Of a stretch of DNA of 64,000 bases, positions 47,019 through 55,805 are shown one piece after another. Positions within the stretch are counted from its first letter, which is position 1, and every line of letters starts with the position of its first letter. The notes under the pieces were generated by a model. The model searched no databases. It was not told the origin of the DNA and saw nothing but the letters and a program-made list of their open reading frames with translations. The stretch lies in the NCBI RefSeq assembly GCF_900113325.1, contig NZ_FOOY01000010.1, forward strand, positions 97,807-161,806. Direction: 5' to 3'. A program made the translations under genes and the position numbers. The stretch comes from Sporolactobacillus nakayamae (GTDB taxonomy: Bacteria; Bacillota; Bacilli; Bacillales; Sporolactobacillaceae).

Positions 47019-47122
47019 ACACTGATAAGAAAGTATAAAAAAATTAAAGATTCAAGGAAACGAGTGTAAGTGCAACTAAGTCTTCGCCTTCGTCAGAGGC
47101 TTGGCGAACCCAAGTTTTCTAA
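47019..47122 (+). repeat. hairpin repeat, copy C
   Basis: Directly follows copy B. The right half (TGCAACTAAGTCTTCGCC..GGCTTGGCGAA) is the same, but the left half (ACTGATAAGAAAGTATAAAA, TTCAAGGAAACGAG) belongs to the subtype seen at 538-600. It ends 44 bp before rph, so it may be transcribed as part of the rph leader. Confidence 0.85.
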
Positions 47123-47166
47123 TGAGAGCAGGCTATTACTACTAGACACGGGGGCTAAACGGAACA

Positions 47167-47919
47167 ATGAGACCAGATGGCAGAGCAAGTGATGAACTTA
47201 GGTCTGTTCAAATACAGCCGGATTTTATTATTCATCCTGAGGGATCGGTCCTGATCACTGTGGGTAAAACAAAGGTGATTTGCAACGCGAGCATTGAGGA
47301 TCGAGTACCGCCGTTTTTGCGTGGGCAAAAAAAGGGATGGATTACCGCGGAGTACGCGATGTTGCCGCGAGCGACTCCTGATCGGAATATACGAGAATCG
47401 TCACGGGGAAAAGTGACCGGAAGAACAATGGAAATTCAACGCTTGATCGGGCGCGCGCTTCGGTCTGTGGTCGATCTGGACCGATTAGGCGAGCGTACCC
47501 TATGGATTGATTGTGACGTCATTCAGGCGGATGGAGGCACACGTACTGCTTCCATTACCGGCGCGTTTGTGGCAATGGCGCTCGCATTTAAAAAAGCACT
47601 TGAACGCAAACAAATTGCGAAGCTTCCGATTAAGTCCTATTTAGCCGCGACCTCAGTTGGAGTTCATCCTGTTCACGGACCAATTCTCGACCTTTGCTAT
47701 AAAGAGGATTCGACGACCGATGTCGATATGAACATTGTGATGAACGGACATGATGAATATATTGAGATTCAAGGAACCGGTGAGGAAGCGACGTTTAATG
47801 AGAAGGAATTGGCAACGCTGCTTTCTCTTGCGAAAAAAGGGATCCATGAGCTCATTGAAATTGAAAAAGCGATTCTCGGCGATCTAGTTATCGAACAAAA
47901 GGTGGGGACGAACAAGTGA
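47167..47919 (+). CDS. rph: ribonuclease PH
   Basis: 250 residues with [21 protein letters not shown], the RNase PH signature [20 protein letters not shown], and [20 protein letters not shown]. Phosphorolytic 3' trimming of tRNA precursors. First gene of rph-rdgB-ysnB, each overlapping the next by 4 bp. Confidence 0.97.
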   Translation: MRPDGRASDELRSVQIQPDFIIHPEGSVLITVGKTKVICNASIEDRVPPFLRGQKKGWITAEYAMLPRATPDRNIRESSRGKVTGRTMEIQRLIGRALRSVVDLDRLGERTLWIDCDVIQADGGTRTASITGAFVAMALAFKKALERKQIAKLPIKSYLAATSVGVHPVHGPILDLCYKEDSTTDVDMNIVMNGHDEYIEIQGTGEEATFNEKELATLLSLAKKGIHELIEIEKAILGDLVIEQKVGTNK

Positions 47920-48521
47920 CCAAGGTATTGATTGCTTCGAACAACCCGGGGAAAATTAAAGAATTTAAAACCTTGCTTGCCGGATTTGGCGCTGAGGTTT
48001 TCTCGTTGAAAGACATGGATATCCATACGGACGTTCCGGAAACCGGGACAACATTTCGTGAGAACGCGGCGTTGAAAGCGGAAGCGTTGGCACAAACGAC
48101 CGGAATGATCACGTTAGCTGATGATTCCGGATTATGTGTGGATGCGCTAAATGGCGAACCGGGAATTTATTCGGCGCGTTACGCGGGACCGGATAAGAAT
48201 AGTGAACACAACATTGATCTTTTGCTGCGCAAGCTTGACGGCGTGCCTGTGGACGCGCGAACCGCACATTTTATTTGCGTGCTTGCGATCAGCAGACCCA
48301 ATCATCCAACTCATTTTGCCGAAGGACGTTGTGACGGATTAATCACGATGGAAAGGCGTGGTGAAGATGGATTCGGCTATGATCCGCTATTCCTGATTCC
48401 GGATCGGCAGCAGACGTTCGCTCAAATGGGCGAAGAAGACAAGAACAAGATCAGCCATCGCGCACGTGCGCTGCTTCAGTTAGTTGACAATTGGACAAGC
48501 TGGGTTGGTGAAAACCAATGA
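47916..48521 (+). CDS. rdgB: non-canonical purine NTP pyrophosphatase (dITP/XTP)
   Basis: 201 residues; Ham1/RdgB family motifs [43 protein letters not shown] and [11 protein letters not shown]. Cleans ITP/XTP from the nucleotide pool. GTG start with AAGGTGGGG upstream, overlapping rph by GTGA. Equivalent to B. subtilis ysnA. Confidence 0.96.
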   Translation: MTKVLIASNNPGKIKEFKTLLAGFGAEVFSLKDMDIHTDVPETGTTFRENAALKAEALAQTTGMITLADDSGLCVDALNGEPGIYSARYAGPDKNSEHNIDLLLRKLDGVPVDARTAHFICVLAISRPNHPTHFAEGRCDGLITMERRGEDGFGYDPLFLIPDRQQTFAQMGEEDKNKISHRARALLQLVDNWTSWVGENQ

Positions 48522-49045
48522 AGGGATTAATTGTCAGCGACACGCATGGCTTTACTCATGAATTGTCGACAGTGAAACAGCGTTATGCGGGACAGTTGGA
48601 TTTCATGATTCATTGCGGTGATTCGGAACTGCAACCGGATCGACCGGAAATGGACGGATTTGTGGCTGTTGAGGGAAATTGCGACTACATGGGCGCATAT
48701 CCAAATGAATGCACGAAACGGTTTGGTGCATTGAACTTTTTTGTTGCTCATGGACATTTGCTTGGCGCGCGTCAATCACCTGCACGTTTGTGCTACCGTG
48801 GACTTGAGGAGAAGGCGAATGTTGTCTGTTATGGCCACACGCATTTCGCCGGTTGCTTTCAAGAAGAAGGTATGATTGTCATCAATCCCGGAAGTCTGCG
48901 TCTGCCACGTAATTATCAAGAAGGAACCTATGTCATTTTTGAGTATGATGAAGAAAAACAGCAAGCTCAGGTTGCCTATTACAACTTTGCGGGACAATCT
49001 GTAGACATGTTTTCCAAAACGTTTACACTCAATCTGAATGAATAA
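48518..49045 (+). CDS. ysnB: YfcE/MJ0936-type metallophosphoesterase
   Basis: 175 residues with the metal-binding set SDTHG, HCGDSE, VEGNCD, HGHLLG, CYGHTHFA and NPGSLRLPR. Phosphodiesterase/phosphatase of unknown natural substrate. ATG overlaps the rdgB stop; a terminator follows. Confidence 0.95.
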   Translation: MKGLIVSDTHGFTHELSTVKQRYAGQLDFMIHCGDSELQPDRPEMDGFVAVEGNCDYMGAYPNECTKRFGALNFFVAHGHLLGARQSPARLCYRGLEEKANVVCYGHTHFAGCFQEEGMIVINPGSLRLPRNYQEGTYVIFEYDEEKQQAQVAYYNFAGQSVDMFSKTFTLNLNE

Positions 49046-49057
49046 CGAATAGAACGA

Positions 49058-49092
49058 CAAAGAGAGCCGGATTTCCAGTCCGGCTCTCTTTG
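49058..49092. terminator. terminator of rph-rdgB-ysnB
   Basis: CAAAGAGAGCCGGA and its exact complement form a 14-bp stem around TTTCCAG, ending CTCTTTG. Confidence 0.88.
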
Positions 49093-49358
49093 TTTGCGGA
49101 ACAAACCGCTACGCTTAGGAGTGATGAGGAGGGGCACTCATATGGCGGCTATCAGACATCGTTAACCTTTTGCCTGATAATACATATTATGTTGGTTCAG
49201 GTGTTTTGAGTGGGGAGATGAACGAGCAGAAAAGCCTGTTTTGCGTCCAAAAGTATAAAAAGTATCACTTTGCGGAGAGATGGACATACTGCCAATAAGT
49301 AAATTCTGACAGATGCGCGACGTAAAATCCGCTCATTCAGAGATCATGAGGTGTTGAC

Positions 49359-49454
49359 GTGGAGGGAAACTTTTTTAAAGGTGCGTTATGGGCGATGGTG
49401 CTCTGTATCCCGTTTTGGTTGGTTGTCATTGGCCTTGCTATCGTACTTTTGTGA
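49359..49454 (+). CDS. 31-residue single-helix membrane peptide
   Basis: GTG 49359 preceded by GAGGTG (spacing 5-6). The product starts VEGNFFKGALWAMVLCIP and continues as a hydrophobic helix (FWLVVIGLAIVLL) to the C-terminus. Composition and layout match short membrane proteins found in Bacillales. No known function; not close to any operon partner (76 bp before queH). The rest of 49093-49358 holds a GAGGAGGGG site followed by a 7-codon frame, which I do not call a gene. Confidence 0.5.
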   Translation: MEGNFFKGALWAMVLCIPFWLVVIGLAIVLL

Positions 49455-49529
49455 TCATTTACTCATTGATCGGATGATTTAACCTTGATACAATTGAATG
49501 AATTGATGTGCAATTAAAGAGGCCTGATT

Positions 49530-50300
49530 ATGCTGATTAATGCTGAAGAAATTCTAAATAAATTACAACCAAATCAAAAGATTAATTATGACGATGTATT
49601 AAGGAAAATGATTGAGTCCTGGAAAAGGCAAGGCACACGACCAAGGCTGCTGATTCATAGCTGCTGCGCGCCATGCAGTACCTACGTACTTGAATTTCTG
49701 TCGCAAAGCGCCGACATCACGATTTATTATACCAACTCCAATATTCATCCCAAGGCGGAATACGAGCGGAGAAAGTATGTCCAAGAGAAATTTATCATGG
49801 ACTTTAATGAACGCACCGGTAATCATGTCGCGTTTATTGCTGCGCCGTATCGGCCACTCGACTATTTCGCAAAGGTAAAGGGTCTGGAGAAAGAGCCGGA
49901 GTGCGGCAAACGGTGCAGCGCGTGCTTTGAGATGCGGCTGGATCTGGCCGCAAAGAAAGCGAAGGAATTAGGTTTTGATTACTTCTCAACAGTTCTGACA
50001 ATCAGTCCGCATAAAAATAGTCAAGTAGTGAACCGGATCGGACTTACGGTTCAGAAGACTGATAATTTTCCTTATCTTCCTGCTGATTTTAAGAAAAGAG
50101 GCGGCTATCAGCGGTCAATCGAACTGTGCAATGCGTATGATGTCTACAGACAGTGCTATTGCGGCTGCGTGTTTGCGGCATTGCAGCAAGGAGTCGACTT
50201 GGTACAGACCGTTCGTGAAGCAAAAGAGGCACTCAAAGAAGCGAATCGCGCTGATGGCTTACATGAAAATGATGAAAAATTTGAGGTAACAAAAAAATAA
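49530..50300 (+). CDS. queH: epoxyqueuosine reductase QueH
   Basis: 256 residues with the DUF208/QueH cysteine pattern: HSCCAPCSTYVLE, GKRCSACFEMRLD, and a late CYCGCVFA, plus YYTNSNIHPKAEYERR. Iron-sulfur enzyme for the last step of queuosine tRNA modification, the non-cobalamin alternative to QueG. Apparently monocistronic. Confidence 0.95.
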   Translation: MLINAEEILNKLQPNQKINYDDVLRKMIESWKRQGTRPRLLIHSCCAPCSTYVLEFLSQSADITIYYTNSNIHPKAEYERRKYVQEKFIMDFNERTGNHVAFIAAPYRPLDYFAKVKGLEKEPECGKRCSACFEMRLDLAAKKAKELGFDYFSTVLTISPHKNSQVVNRIGLTVQKTDNFPYLPADFKKRGGYQRSIELCNAYDVYRQCYCGCVFAALQQGVDLVQTVREAKEALKEANRADGLHENDEKFEVTKK

Positions 50301-50371
50301 TAAAGAAAAAACATTATTATAATAAAAAATTTGCAAAAAATGTAGAAAATTTATAAATTCTCTGTTATGCT

Positions 50372-50435
50372 AAACTTGTAACTCGGTAAAGCAATAACCC
50401 CCCTTTTTAGGACCTTGAAAAAGGTCTTTTTTTTT
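50372..50435 (+). ncRNA. candidate small RNA 1 with a C-rich anti-Shine-Dalgarno stretch
   Basis: A TATGCT box (50366-50371) is followed about 40 bases later by ATAACCCCCCTTTTT and then a hairpin GACCTT GAAA AAGGTC with nine Ts. The hairpin is 110 bp from the queH stop. An unpaired C-run just before a terminator is typical of Bacillales/Staphylococcus regulatory RNAs that pair with ribosome sites. The -35 is poor, so it might instead be only a late queH terminator. Confidence 0.4.
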
Positions 50436-50489
50436 CTCTTAAATCATTTAAATTGTCGATGACCATACTGATTCTTAAAAACAAAAAAC

Positions 50490-50592
50490 TTGTGTATGCT
50501 TAAATTCAAGTTATATAATAGGAATCGCCTTCTGCTTCTGATAAGTAACATCCTTTTCTTTCGCTTCTCAATAATTTGAGAGGCTTTTTTTT
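50490..50592 (+). ncRNA. candidate small RNA 2 with its own promoter and terminator
   Basis: TTGTGT (50490-50495), 18-bp spacer, TATAAT (50514-50519), then about 65 transcribed bases containing ATCCTTTTCTTTCG. They end in a 9-bp stem GCTTCTCAA / TTGAGAGGC (50563-50584) and eight Ts. No start codon with a ribosome site lies inside. The pyrimidine-rich part could pair with GA-rich ribosome sites. It lies 88 bp upstream of ku. Confidence 0.5.
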
Positions 50593-50655
50593 ATGAATAA
50601 ATCGTGGGAAATTGTTCCTTTTTGACATCGATCATTAAACTTTATGTGACGCGCG

Positions 50656-50662
50656 CATACTA
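50656..50662 (+). promoter_or_regulatory. sigma-G-like -10 box before ku
   Basis: CATACTA equals the sigma-G -10 consensus and is identical to the box before sspI. A weak -35 (TCATT) lies about 18 bp upstream. In B. subtilis the equivalent ku/ligD genes are forespore-expressed. The inferred transcript would start at or just before the ribosome site, giving a very short leader. Confidence 0.4.
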
Positions 50663-50679
50663 TCCGTGAGGTGAACATG

Positions 50680-51501
50680 ATGCGAACAATGTGGAAGGGC
50701 TCAATTCAATTCGGACTTGTTTATATTCCGATAAAACTGTATACAGCCACAGAAAACAAAGACATCCGGTTAAGAATGCTTCATAAAGAGTGTTTGGCGC
50801 CGATTAATTATACGCGTACGTGCTCGAAATGCGGAAAAGCGATTGAGAATGAGTCAATCGTCAAGGGGTATGAGTATGCACCGGGTCAGTTTGTACCCAT
50901 TAGCGAGCAGGAATTAAATGATCTTCAAGATAATGGTGACAAGCATATCGAAATCATAAATTTCGTGAAGCTGAGTGAAATTGATCCTATCTATTATGAA
51001 AAATCCTATTTTATTGGTCCGGACAGTGGAAATGGTATTCGTGCCTTTTCTTTGCTGAAACAAGCGATTCAGGATTCTGATCGGATTGGAATCGCAAACA
51101 TCATTATTCGATCAAAGCAGCATTTGGCCGCAATCCGCAGCTTTGAGAATGGCATGCTTCTAGAGACTCTGTACTATCCAGACGAGGTGCGTGCGATTAG
51201 TGAAGTGCCTGGCCTCGGAGACCTCGCCACGGATAACGCTCCCAAAGAAATGACGATTGCCAATCAATTAGTTGATCAGCTGACAACTGAATTTAATCCC
51301 GATCAGTATAAGGACGACTATCGGTTGAAATTGGAGAAATTGATAGACGACAAAGTCGCCGGACTGCCTGTAGAGAAGAAAAAGGGACGAACCTCGCAGC
51401 CGAATGTTGTTGATCTGCTCTCTGCGCTAGAAGCGAGCGTAAAAGAAACCAAGCCGAAGCCAAAACGAAAGACAGTCGCGCGCCGAAAGAAAACGGTGTA
51501 G
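50680..51501 (+). CDS. ku: non-homologous end-joining protein Ku
   Basis: 273 residues with MWKGSIQFGLVYIPIKLYTATE, HKECLAPINYTRTCSKCGKAI, IVKGYEYAPGQFV and SYFIGPDSGNGIRAFSLLKQA: the bacterial Ku core plus a Lys/Arg-rich C-terminal tail. Homodimeric ring that binds DNA ends and recruits the ligase. I chose ATG 50680 with GAGGTG upstream; the neighbouring ATG and GTG are closer to it. Confidence 0.96.
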   Translation: MRTMWKGSIQFGLVYIPIKLYTATENKDIRLRMLHKECLAPINYTRTCSKCGKAIENESIVKGYEYAPGQFVPISEQELNDLQDNGDKHIEIINFVKLSEIDPIYYEKSYFIGPDSGNGIRAFSLLKQAIQDSDRIGIANIIIRSKQHLAAIRSFENGMLLETLYYPDEVRAISEVPGLGDLATDNAPKEMTIANQLVDQLTTEFNPDQYKDDYRLKLEKLIDDKVAGLPVEKKKGRTSQPNVVDLLSALEASVKETKPKPKRKTVARRKKTV

Positions 51502-51504
51502 ACG

Positions 51505-52458
51505 ATGAATCTCCAACCGATCGTGCCATTTGAACCAATTCGCAAGACTGCCATTCCCGCAGGCGCAGGGTGGGTGCATCAAGTAAAGTGGGATGGTGTG
51601 CGTATTCTGACTTACTATGACGGACAAGAAGTACGTCTGTTCAACAGAAGACAAAATGAACGTACCGATAACTATCCTGAACTGACGAAGATCAACCAGA
51701 CTGCGAAGGCGAGTTCGTTGATTCTCGATGGGGAAGTGATCGCGCTTGATGTGCATGGACGACCGTCATTTCATGAAATCATGAAGCGGGACAGCATACG
51801 CAATCCGGCCCGTGTTCATCTGTTAATGGCTGCTGTCCCAATCGATTACATGGTTTTCGATCTAATTTATTGTAATGGTCATTGGGTGAATGATCGTCCG
51901 TTCAGTGAACGTACGGAACTGCTGAAGCAATGGCTGCCCACTAATGAACGGATCCACATCGTTCCGAACTACGAAGATGGCGACGTCCTTTTTGAAAAAA
52001 TTAAAAAGCAGCATATGGAAGGAATCGTTTCGAAAAGGCTGGATAGTACCTATGCCATTAATCGCAAAAGCGATCAGTGGATAAAAATAAAGGTAACGCG
52101 TGATTTAATTGCGGTGGTTGGCGGTGTGACGTACAGAGGAGCTGTCGTGAATGCGTTGCTGCTCGGTCTCTATGCGTCTGGAGGTCATCTTGTCTATATT
52201 GGGCACGCGGGGACTGGAAAGTTGACAGGAGACGATTGGCTATCAATCACCAATTTTGTAGAAAAATTAAAAATTGAAAGAAGACCATTTCTTAATCAAC
52301 CGGATCGGAACACGAATGCAAAATGGATTGAGCCTAAGTTAACGGTCAAAGTGGCTTTTCAAGAGTGGACAGCTGGCCATGTGCTCAGACAGCCAAGTAT
52401 TCAGGCATTCGTGCATGCTGATCCCAAACGATGCACGATCGAGGAGATGGATGAATGA
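51505..52458 (+). CDS. LigD-type ATP-dependent DNA ligase (stand-alone ligase domain)
   Basis: 317 residues: adenylation domain with motif I KWDGVRI (Lys28), motif III-like region, EGIVSKR (motif IV) and WIKIKV (motif V), then an OB-fold with KWIEPKLTVKVAFQEWT. It corresponds to the N-terminal ligase half of B. subtilis LigD (YkoU). Here it ends before the polymerase half, whose separate gene overlaps by ATGA in the -1 frame. Starts 3 bp after ku. Confidence 0.95.
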   Translation: MNLQPIVPFEPIRKTAIPAGAGWVHQVKWDGVRILTYYDGQEVRLFNRRQNERTDNYPELTKINQTAKASSLILDGEVIALDVHGRPSFHEIMKRDSIRNPARVHLLMAAVPIDYMVFDLIYCNGHWVNDRPFSERTELLKQWLPTNERIHIVPNYEDGDVLFEKIKKQHMEGIVSKRLDSTYAINRKSDQWIKIKVTRDLIAVVGGVTYRGAVVNALLLGLYASGGHLVYIGHAGTGKLTGDDWLSITNFVEKLKIERRPFLNQPDRNTNAKWIEPKLTVKVAFQEWTAGHVLRQPSIQAFVHADPKRCTIEEMDE

Positions 52459-53363
52459 AAAGCGAAGAAACGAATCGCTTAATAAACGGGCTGCAGGTTA
52501 CTCATCCGGAAAAGCCGATATGGCAGCAACCGCCGATTAATAAAGAACAATTTATCGCTTATTTAGATTTGGCGGCACCATTCATGCTTCCGTTTTTATC
52601 GAGAAGAGCATTAACCGTCATTCGTTTTCCTCATGGCGTTCCCGGAACATCCTTTTTTCAGAAAAACTGCCCGGAATACGCGCCTAAATCGGTAGATACC
52701 TATGAAAAAGAGGGAACACGCTACATTGTTTGCGACAGTAAAACAACCTTATTGTGGCTCGGCAATCAACTAGCAATTGAATATCATATCCCTTTTCAGA
52801 AAATCGACTCCGTTCGGCCGACGGAGATTGTCTTCGATCTTGATCCGCCTGATCGGTCGGCATTTCCACTCGCAATAAAGGCAGCTAGTGAGATGAGGCT
52901 TCTATTTGAGCGGCTTTCCATCGTTAGTTTCCCAAAATTGTCAGGAAGTCGTGGGCTTCAGATTCATATACCAATCGCTGATCTTGGATTGAGCTATGCG
53001 GACACGCGACTGTTTACCGCACTAATTGCAGATCTCCTCATACGTCAATCGCCGGAGCTCTATACGGTTGAACGGTTAAAAAAGAACCGAGGCAACCGGC
53101 TTTACATTGACTATGTACAACATGCAGAGGGGAAAACAATTATTTGTCCTTATTCTCCTAGAGGAAGGGAGGGAGCGACAGTCGCTGCTCCGTTATTGTG
53201 GCATGAGGTTAACGAATCATTACGAATCGAATCGTTTACTATTGCGACGGTCCTCGAACGCATTTCTCAAGGGGTGAATCCAATGCATAATTATTTTGAA
53301 CAGAAAAATGAGTCATTGATTCCAATCGTTAATCAGTTAAAACGAGTGAACTCGGCAAGCTAA
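52455..53363 (+). CDS. LigD-type DNA polymerase/primase (stand-alone PolDom)
   Basis: 302 residues of the archaeo-eukaryotic primase-like domain: FPHGVPGTSFFQKNCP, the catalytic FDLDPPD, SGSRGLQIHIPI (usual SGxKGxH, here with Gln before Ile-His), and DYVQHAEGKTIICPYSPRGREGATVAAPLLW. Fills gaps during end joining, preferring ribonucleotides in the family. Translationally coupled to the ligase by a 4-bp overlap. In most Bacillus it is fused to the ligase. Confidence 0.94.
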   Translation: MKSEETNRLINGLQVTHPEKPIWQQPPINKEQFIAYLDLAAPFMLPFLSRRALTVIRFPHGVPGTSFFQKNCPEYAPKSVDTYEKEGTRYIVCDSKTTLLWLGNQLAIEYHIPFQKIDSVRPTEIVFDLDPPDRSAFPLAIKAASEMRLLFERLSIVSFPKLSGSRGLQIHIPIADLGLSYADTRLFTALIADLLIRQSPELYTVERLKKNRGNRLYIDYVQHAEGKTIICPYSPRGREGATVAAPLLWHEVNESLRIESFTIATVLERISQGVNPMHNYFEQKNESLIPIVNQLKRVNSAS

Positions 53364-53473
53364 TGTACTCTATGACTAGGGAACGTTTCCTCCTTTAATT
53401 TGATGACAGTATGCTATACTGGAAAAAATCGGATTATTTTGTAAATCTGATTCATCATGAGGAGGAACCTGCC

Positions 53474-54463
53474 ATGTGTACAAGCGTGACACTCGAAACT
53501 ACAGAGGGACATCATCTTTTTGGAAGGACGATGGATTTCGCAACTGACCTTGGTCAGACGGTTACGGTTGTGCCGCGAAACTATTCCTGGATATCCGCCG
53601 CTTCCGGCGAATACATTAAAACCAGGTACGGGATGATCGGCATGGCTTCGGTCGCAGAGGACGTTATTGTGTATGCTGATGGTATGAATGAAGCGGGTCT
53701 GGCCTGCGCGACGCTCTATTTGCCGGGGTTCGCGGATTTTAACGATCAGCCGAGTAAAGGGAAGGAAGCCGTCGCTCCACATGATTTTGTGTTTTGGAGT
53801 TTATCTCAATTTGGCAGTATTGCGGAAGTGAAGGAAGCACTCGCAAAAGTTTCCCTTGTGGATTTTCCATTAGCAGCGATGGGAATCACGCCTCCTCTGC
53901 ATTGGATTTTGTCGGACAAAACAGGGAGAAGTATTGTTGTCGAACCCTTGGAGAAAGATATTAAGATAGTCGATAATCCTGTTGGCGTCATGACCAATAG
54001 TCCTGATTTTCAATGGCATTTGACCAATCTGAGACAGTTTATCGGCTTGCGCCCGAAGCAATTTGAGGCGACACGCTGGGAAGATCTTGAGTTGTCAGCA
54101 CTTAGCCAAGGTTCGGGTTCAGTTGGATTGCCCGGTGATTTTACCCCGCCGTCTCGGTTTGTGCGTGCGGCATATTGGAAGAACAACATTACTGGCATTG
54201 ATACAGAACGTGACGGTATTACAGGATTATTTCATATTCTATCTACATGTGATCTTCCAAAAGGGGCGGTTGTGACGCCGGACAACATGGAAGATGTGAC
54301 CCTTTACACATCGGCCATGTGCGCTGAATCGGGTAACTTTTACTATCATGGTTATGACAATCGGCAGATTACAGTGGTGAATCTCTTTCGTGAAGATTTG
54401 GATGCTGCTGAGATTAGAACTTATCCGTTTATCCGGGAACAGGCTTTTCATTTTGAAAATTAA
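53474..54463 (+). CDS. choloylglycine hydrolase / penicillin V acylase family protein
   Basis: 329-residue Ntn hydrolase. Cys2 (MCTSVTLE) becomes the N-terminal nucleophile after Met removal; FGRTMDFATD and GMNEAGLACATLYLPGFADF, and a late NNITGIDTERDG, fit the family. Could cleave bile salts, penicillin V or N-acyl homoserine lactones; sequence alone does not decide. ATG 53474 follows GAGGAGG. Monocistronic. Confidence 0.92.
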   Translation: MCTSVTLETTEGHHLFGRTMDFATDLGQTVTVVPRNYSWISAASGEYIKTRYGMIGMASVAEDVIVYADGMNEAGLACATLYLPGFADFNDQPSKGKEAVAPHDFVFWSLSQFGSIAEVKEALAKVSLVDFPLAAMGITPPLHWILSDKTGRSIVVEPLEKDIKIVDNPVGVMTNSPDFQWHLTNLRQFIGLRPKQFEATRWEDLELSALSQGSGSVGLPGDFTPPSRFVRAAYWKNNITGIDTERDGITGLFHILSTCDLPKGAVVTPDNMEDVTLYTSAMCAESGNFYYHGYDNRQITVVNLFREDLDAAEIRTYPFIREQAFHFEN

Positions 54464-54503
54464 TAAACGAAACATGCCGATTAAATACCTTCATAAATAG
54501 TCA

Positions 54504-54528
54504 AAAAAGCCCTGAATAAGGGCTTTTT
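54504..54528. terminator. terminator of the Ntn hydrolase gene
   Basis: AAAAAGCCCT / AGGGCTTTTT, 10-bp stem, 5-nt loop. The A/T flanks make it usable in both directions, including for the convergent gene at 54596. Confidence 0.85.
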
Positions 54529-54595
54529 CGCTTACCTGTATAATTGGTAAGTGATAATCGGCTCAATTATGAAAAAAATATTTTTTCATTTTGAT

Positions 54596-55057
54596 TCAAG
54601 TAATACTGATGCCGCGAGCGAAGCGCCCAATAAAATGAATATCTGCGAAGTCAATGACTTCACAATTAACGTCCTTGTTATTTCTGAGGATAAGGGAATG
54701 GTTGGTGAGTAGCTTTGACTTCCCTGCAAACAGACGACGATCGGTAGTCTGAAGGATCACGCGGTCTCCTTCAATAAACATTTGGCGCGGCTCAACGACC
54801 CATATAGGATAACTTTTGATGCCAATATAATCACAGATCGCAACATCAAGACTATCGAGTGCAAAGGTCTTTGGAAAGATATGCTCTCCTTCACGGATGG
54901 TATACGGGTAATAGTCATCGTGATCGTTGACGGCTTCCGATTGGATCAGTTGATCGAATTTCAAATCAGTGATAATGGGAAGCTTTACGATACGAGTTGG
55001 TTCAAGTTGAATTTTAAAAACCTCCAAACAGTCATTCGCATTACAAGTAAGCAACAA
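54596..55057 (-). CDS. protein of unknown function
   Basis: About 153 residues, no membrane helix, acidic N-terminal half and a beta-rich second half (EPRQMFIEGDRVILQTTDRRL, LILRNNKDVNCEVIDFADIHFIG). I recognise no family. The TTG start at 55057 has only AAAAGG nearby, so the N-terminus is uncertain. Convergent with the Ntn hydrolase gene. Confidence 0.6.
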   Translation of the reverse strand: MLLTCNANDCLEVFKIQLEPTRIVKLPIITDLKFDQLIQSEAVNDHDDYYPYTIREGEHIFPKTFALDSLDVAICDYIGIKSYPIWVVEPRQMFIEGDRVILQTTDRRLFAGKSKLLTNHSLILRNNKDVNCEVIDFADIHFIGRFARGISIT

Positions 55058-55230
55058 CCTTGCCTTTTATTATTTATCGGTTTCATCATGGATCCATTAT
55101 ACCAGTAATGAATAAGTCGTTAATCATTATGAACCAAGTGAGGACTGTGCGCAAGAATCTGCCATTTTTTTTACTTATTATTCCTGTTATGTACCTAAAT
55201 TTTGCAGAATACGACTACTGAATGATGAAC

Positions 55231-55578
55231 TTAGTGGAAAAATGAAAATAAATAGTAGACAGCAATCGCGAAGATAATAATGATGAGAAGAGTAATGTAC
55301 AATTTATAATCATTTGTTGGTCGGAGTGTGCGATCAAGTTCGTCGACATCGCAGACCTCGATAATGCTATCGAATTCGCCATCATCTTTGTACAAATTAA
55401 ATTCAATCACATAGGTAATTCCTGATTTTGTCTGATAAGACATATTCTCCAGACCGACAATGTCCTTCCAATATAACCGTTTGAATTCTTCCTTCCCACC
55501 GGTAATTCGCGCGCAAAGCTCATCAAGCTCATGGGGTTTAAACGTTTTTCCAACAAGGTTCTTTAATTCATCCAACAT
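55231..55578 (-). CDS. small tail-anchored membrane protein of unknown function
   Basis: 115 residues: a soluble acidic N-terminal domain (MLDELKNLVGKTF, KEEFKRLYWKDIVGLENM, TYVIEFNLYKDDGEFDSI) and a single C-terminal membrane helix (LLIIIIFAIAVYYLFSFF). ATG 55578 with GGGAGG upstream. Faces the cytoplasm if tail-anchored. No family recognised. Confidence 0.75.
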   Translation of the reverse strand: MLDELKNLVGKTFKPHELDELCARITGGKEEFKRLYWKDIVGLENMSYQTKSGITYVIEFNLYKDDGEFDSIIEVCDVDELDRTLRPTNDYKLYITLLIIIIFAIAVYYLFSFFH

Positions 55579-55805
55579 ATGAAGTCCTCCCGTGTAATCC
55601 ATTCAAACTAGTATATGGGCGAACGCCTGATTTTCTGACAGAGAAAAATGACGAATGGGCACCATTTTGCACTTTATATGTACGCAGCTAAACAAAGTGC
55701 AATCAACTTGTTATGCCGTTGTAATGAAACGAGAACAGTTATGATACATGGTTGTTATATAGAATTGGTAAATTGTAGACAGACGGAAAACAAAGGATGT
55801 TGAAA

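Noticed and set aside
49141..49164. 7-codon frame after a GAGGAGGGG site
   Set aside because: Too short to call; the strong ribosome-like site may be chance or a remnant.
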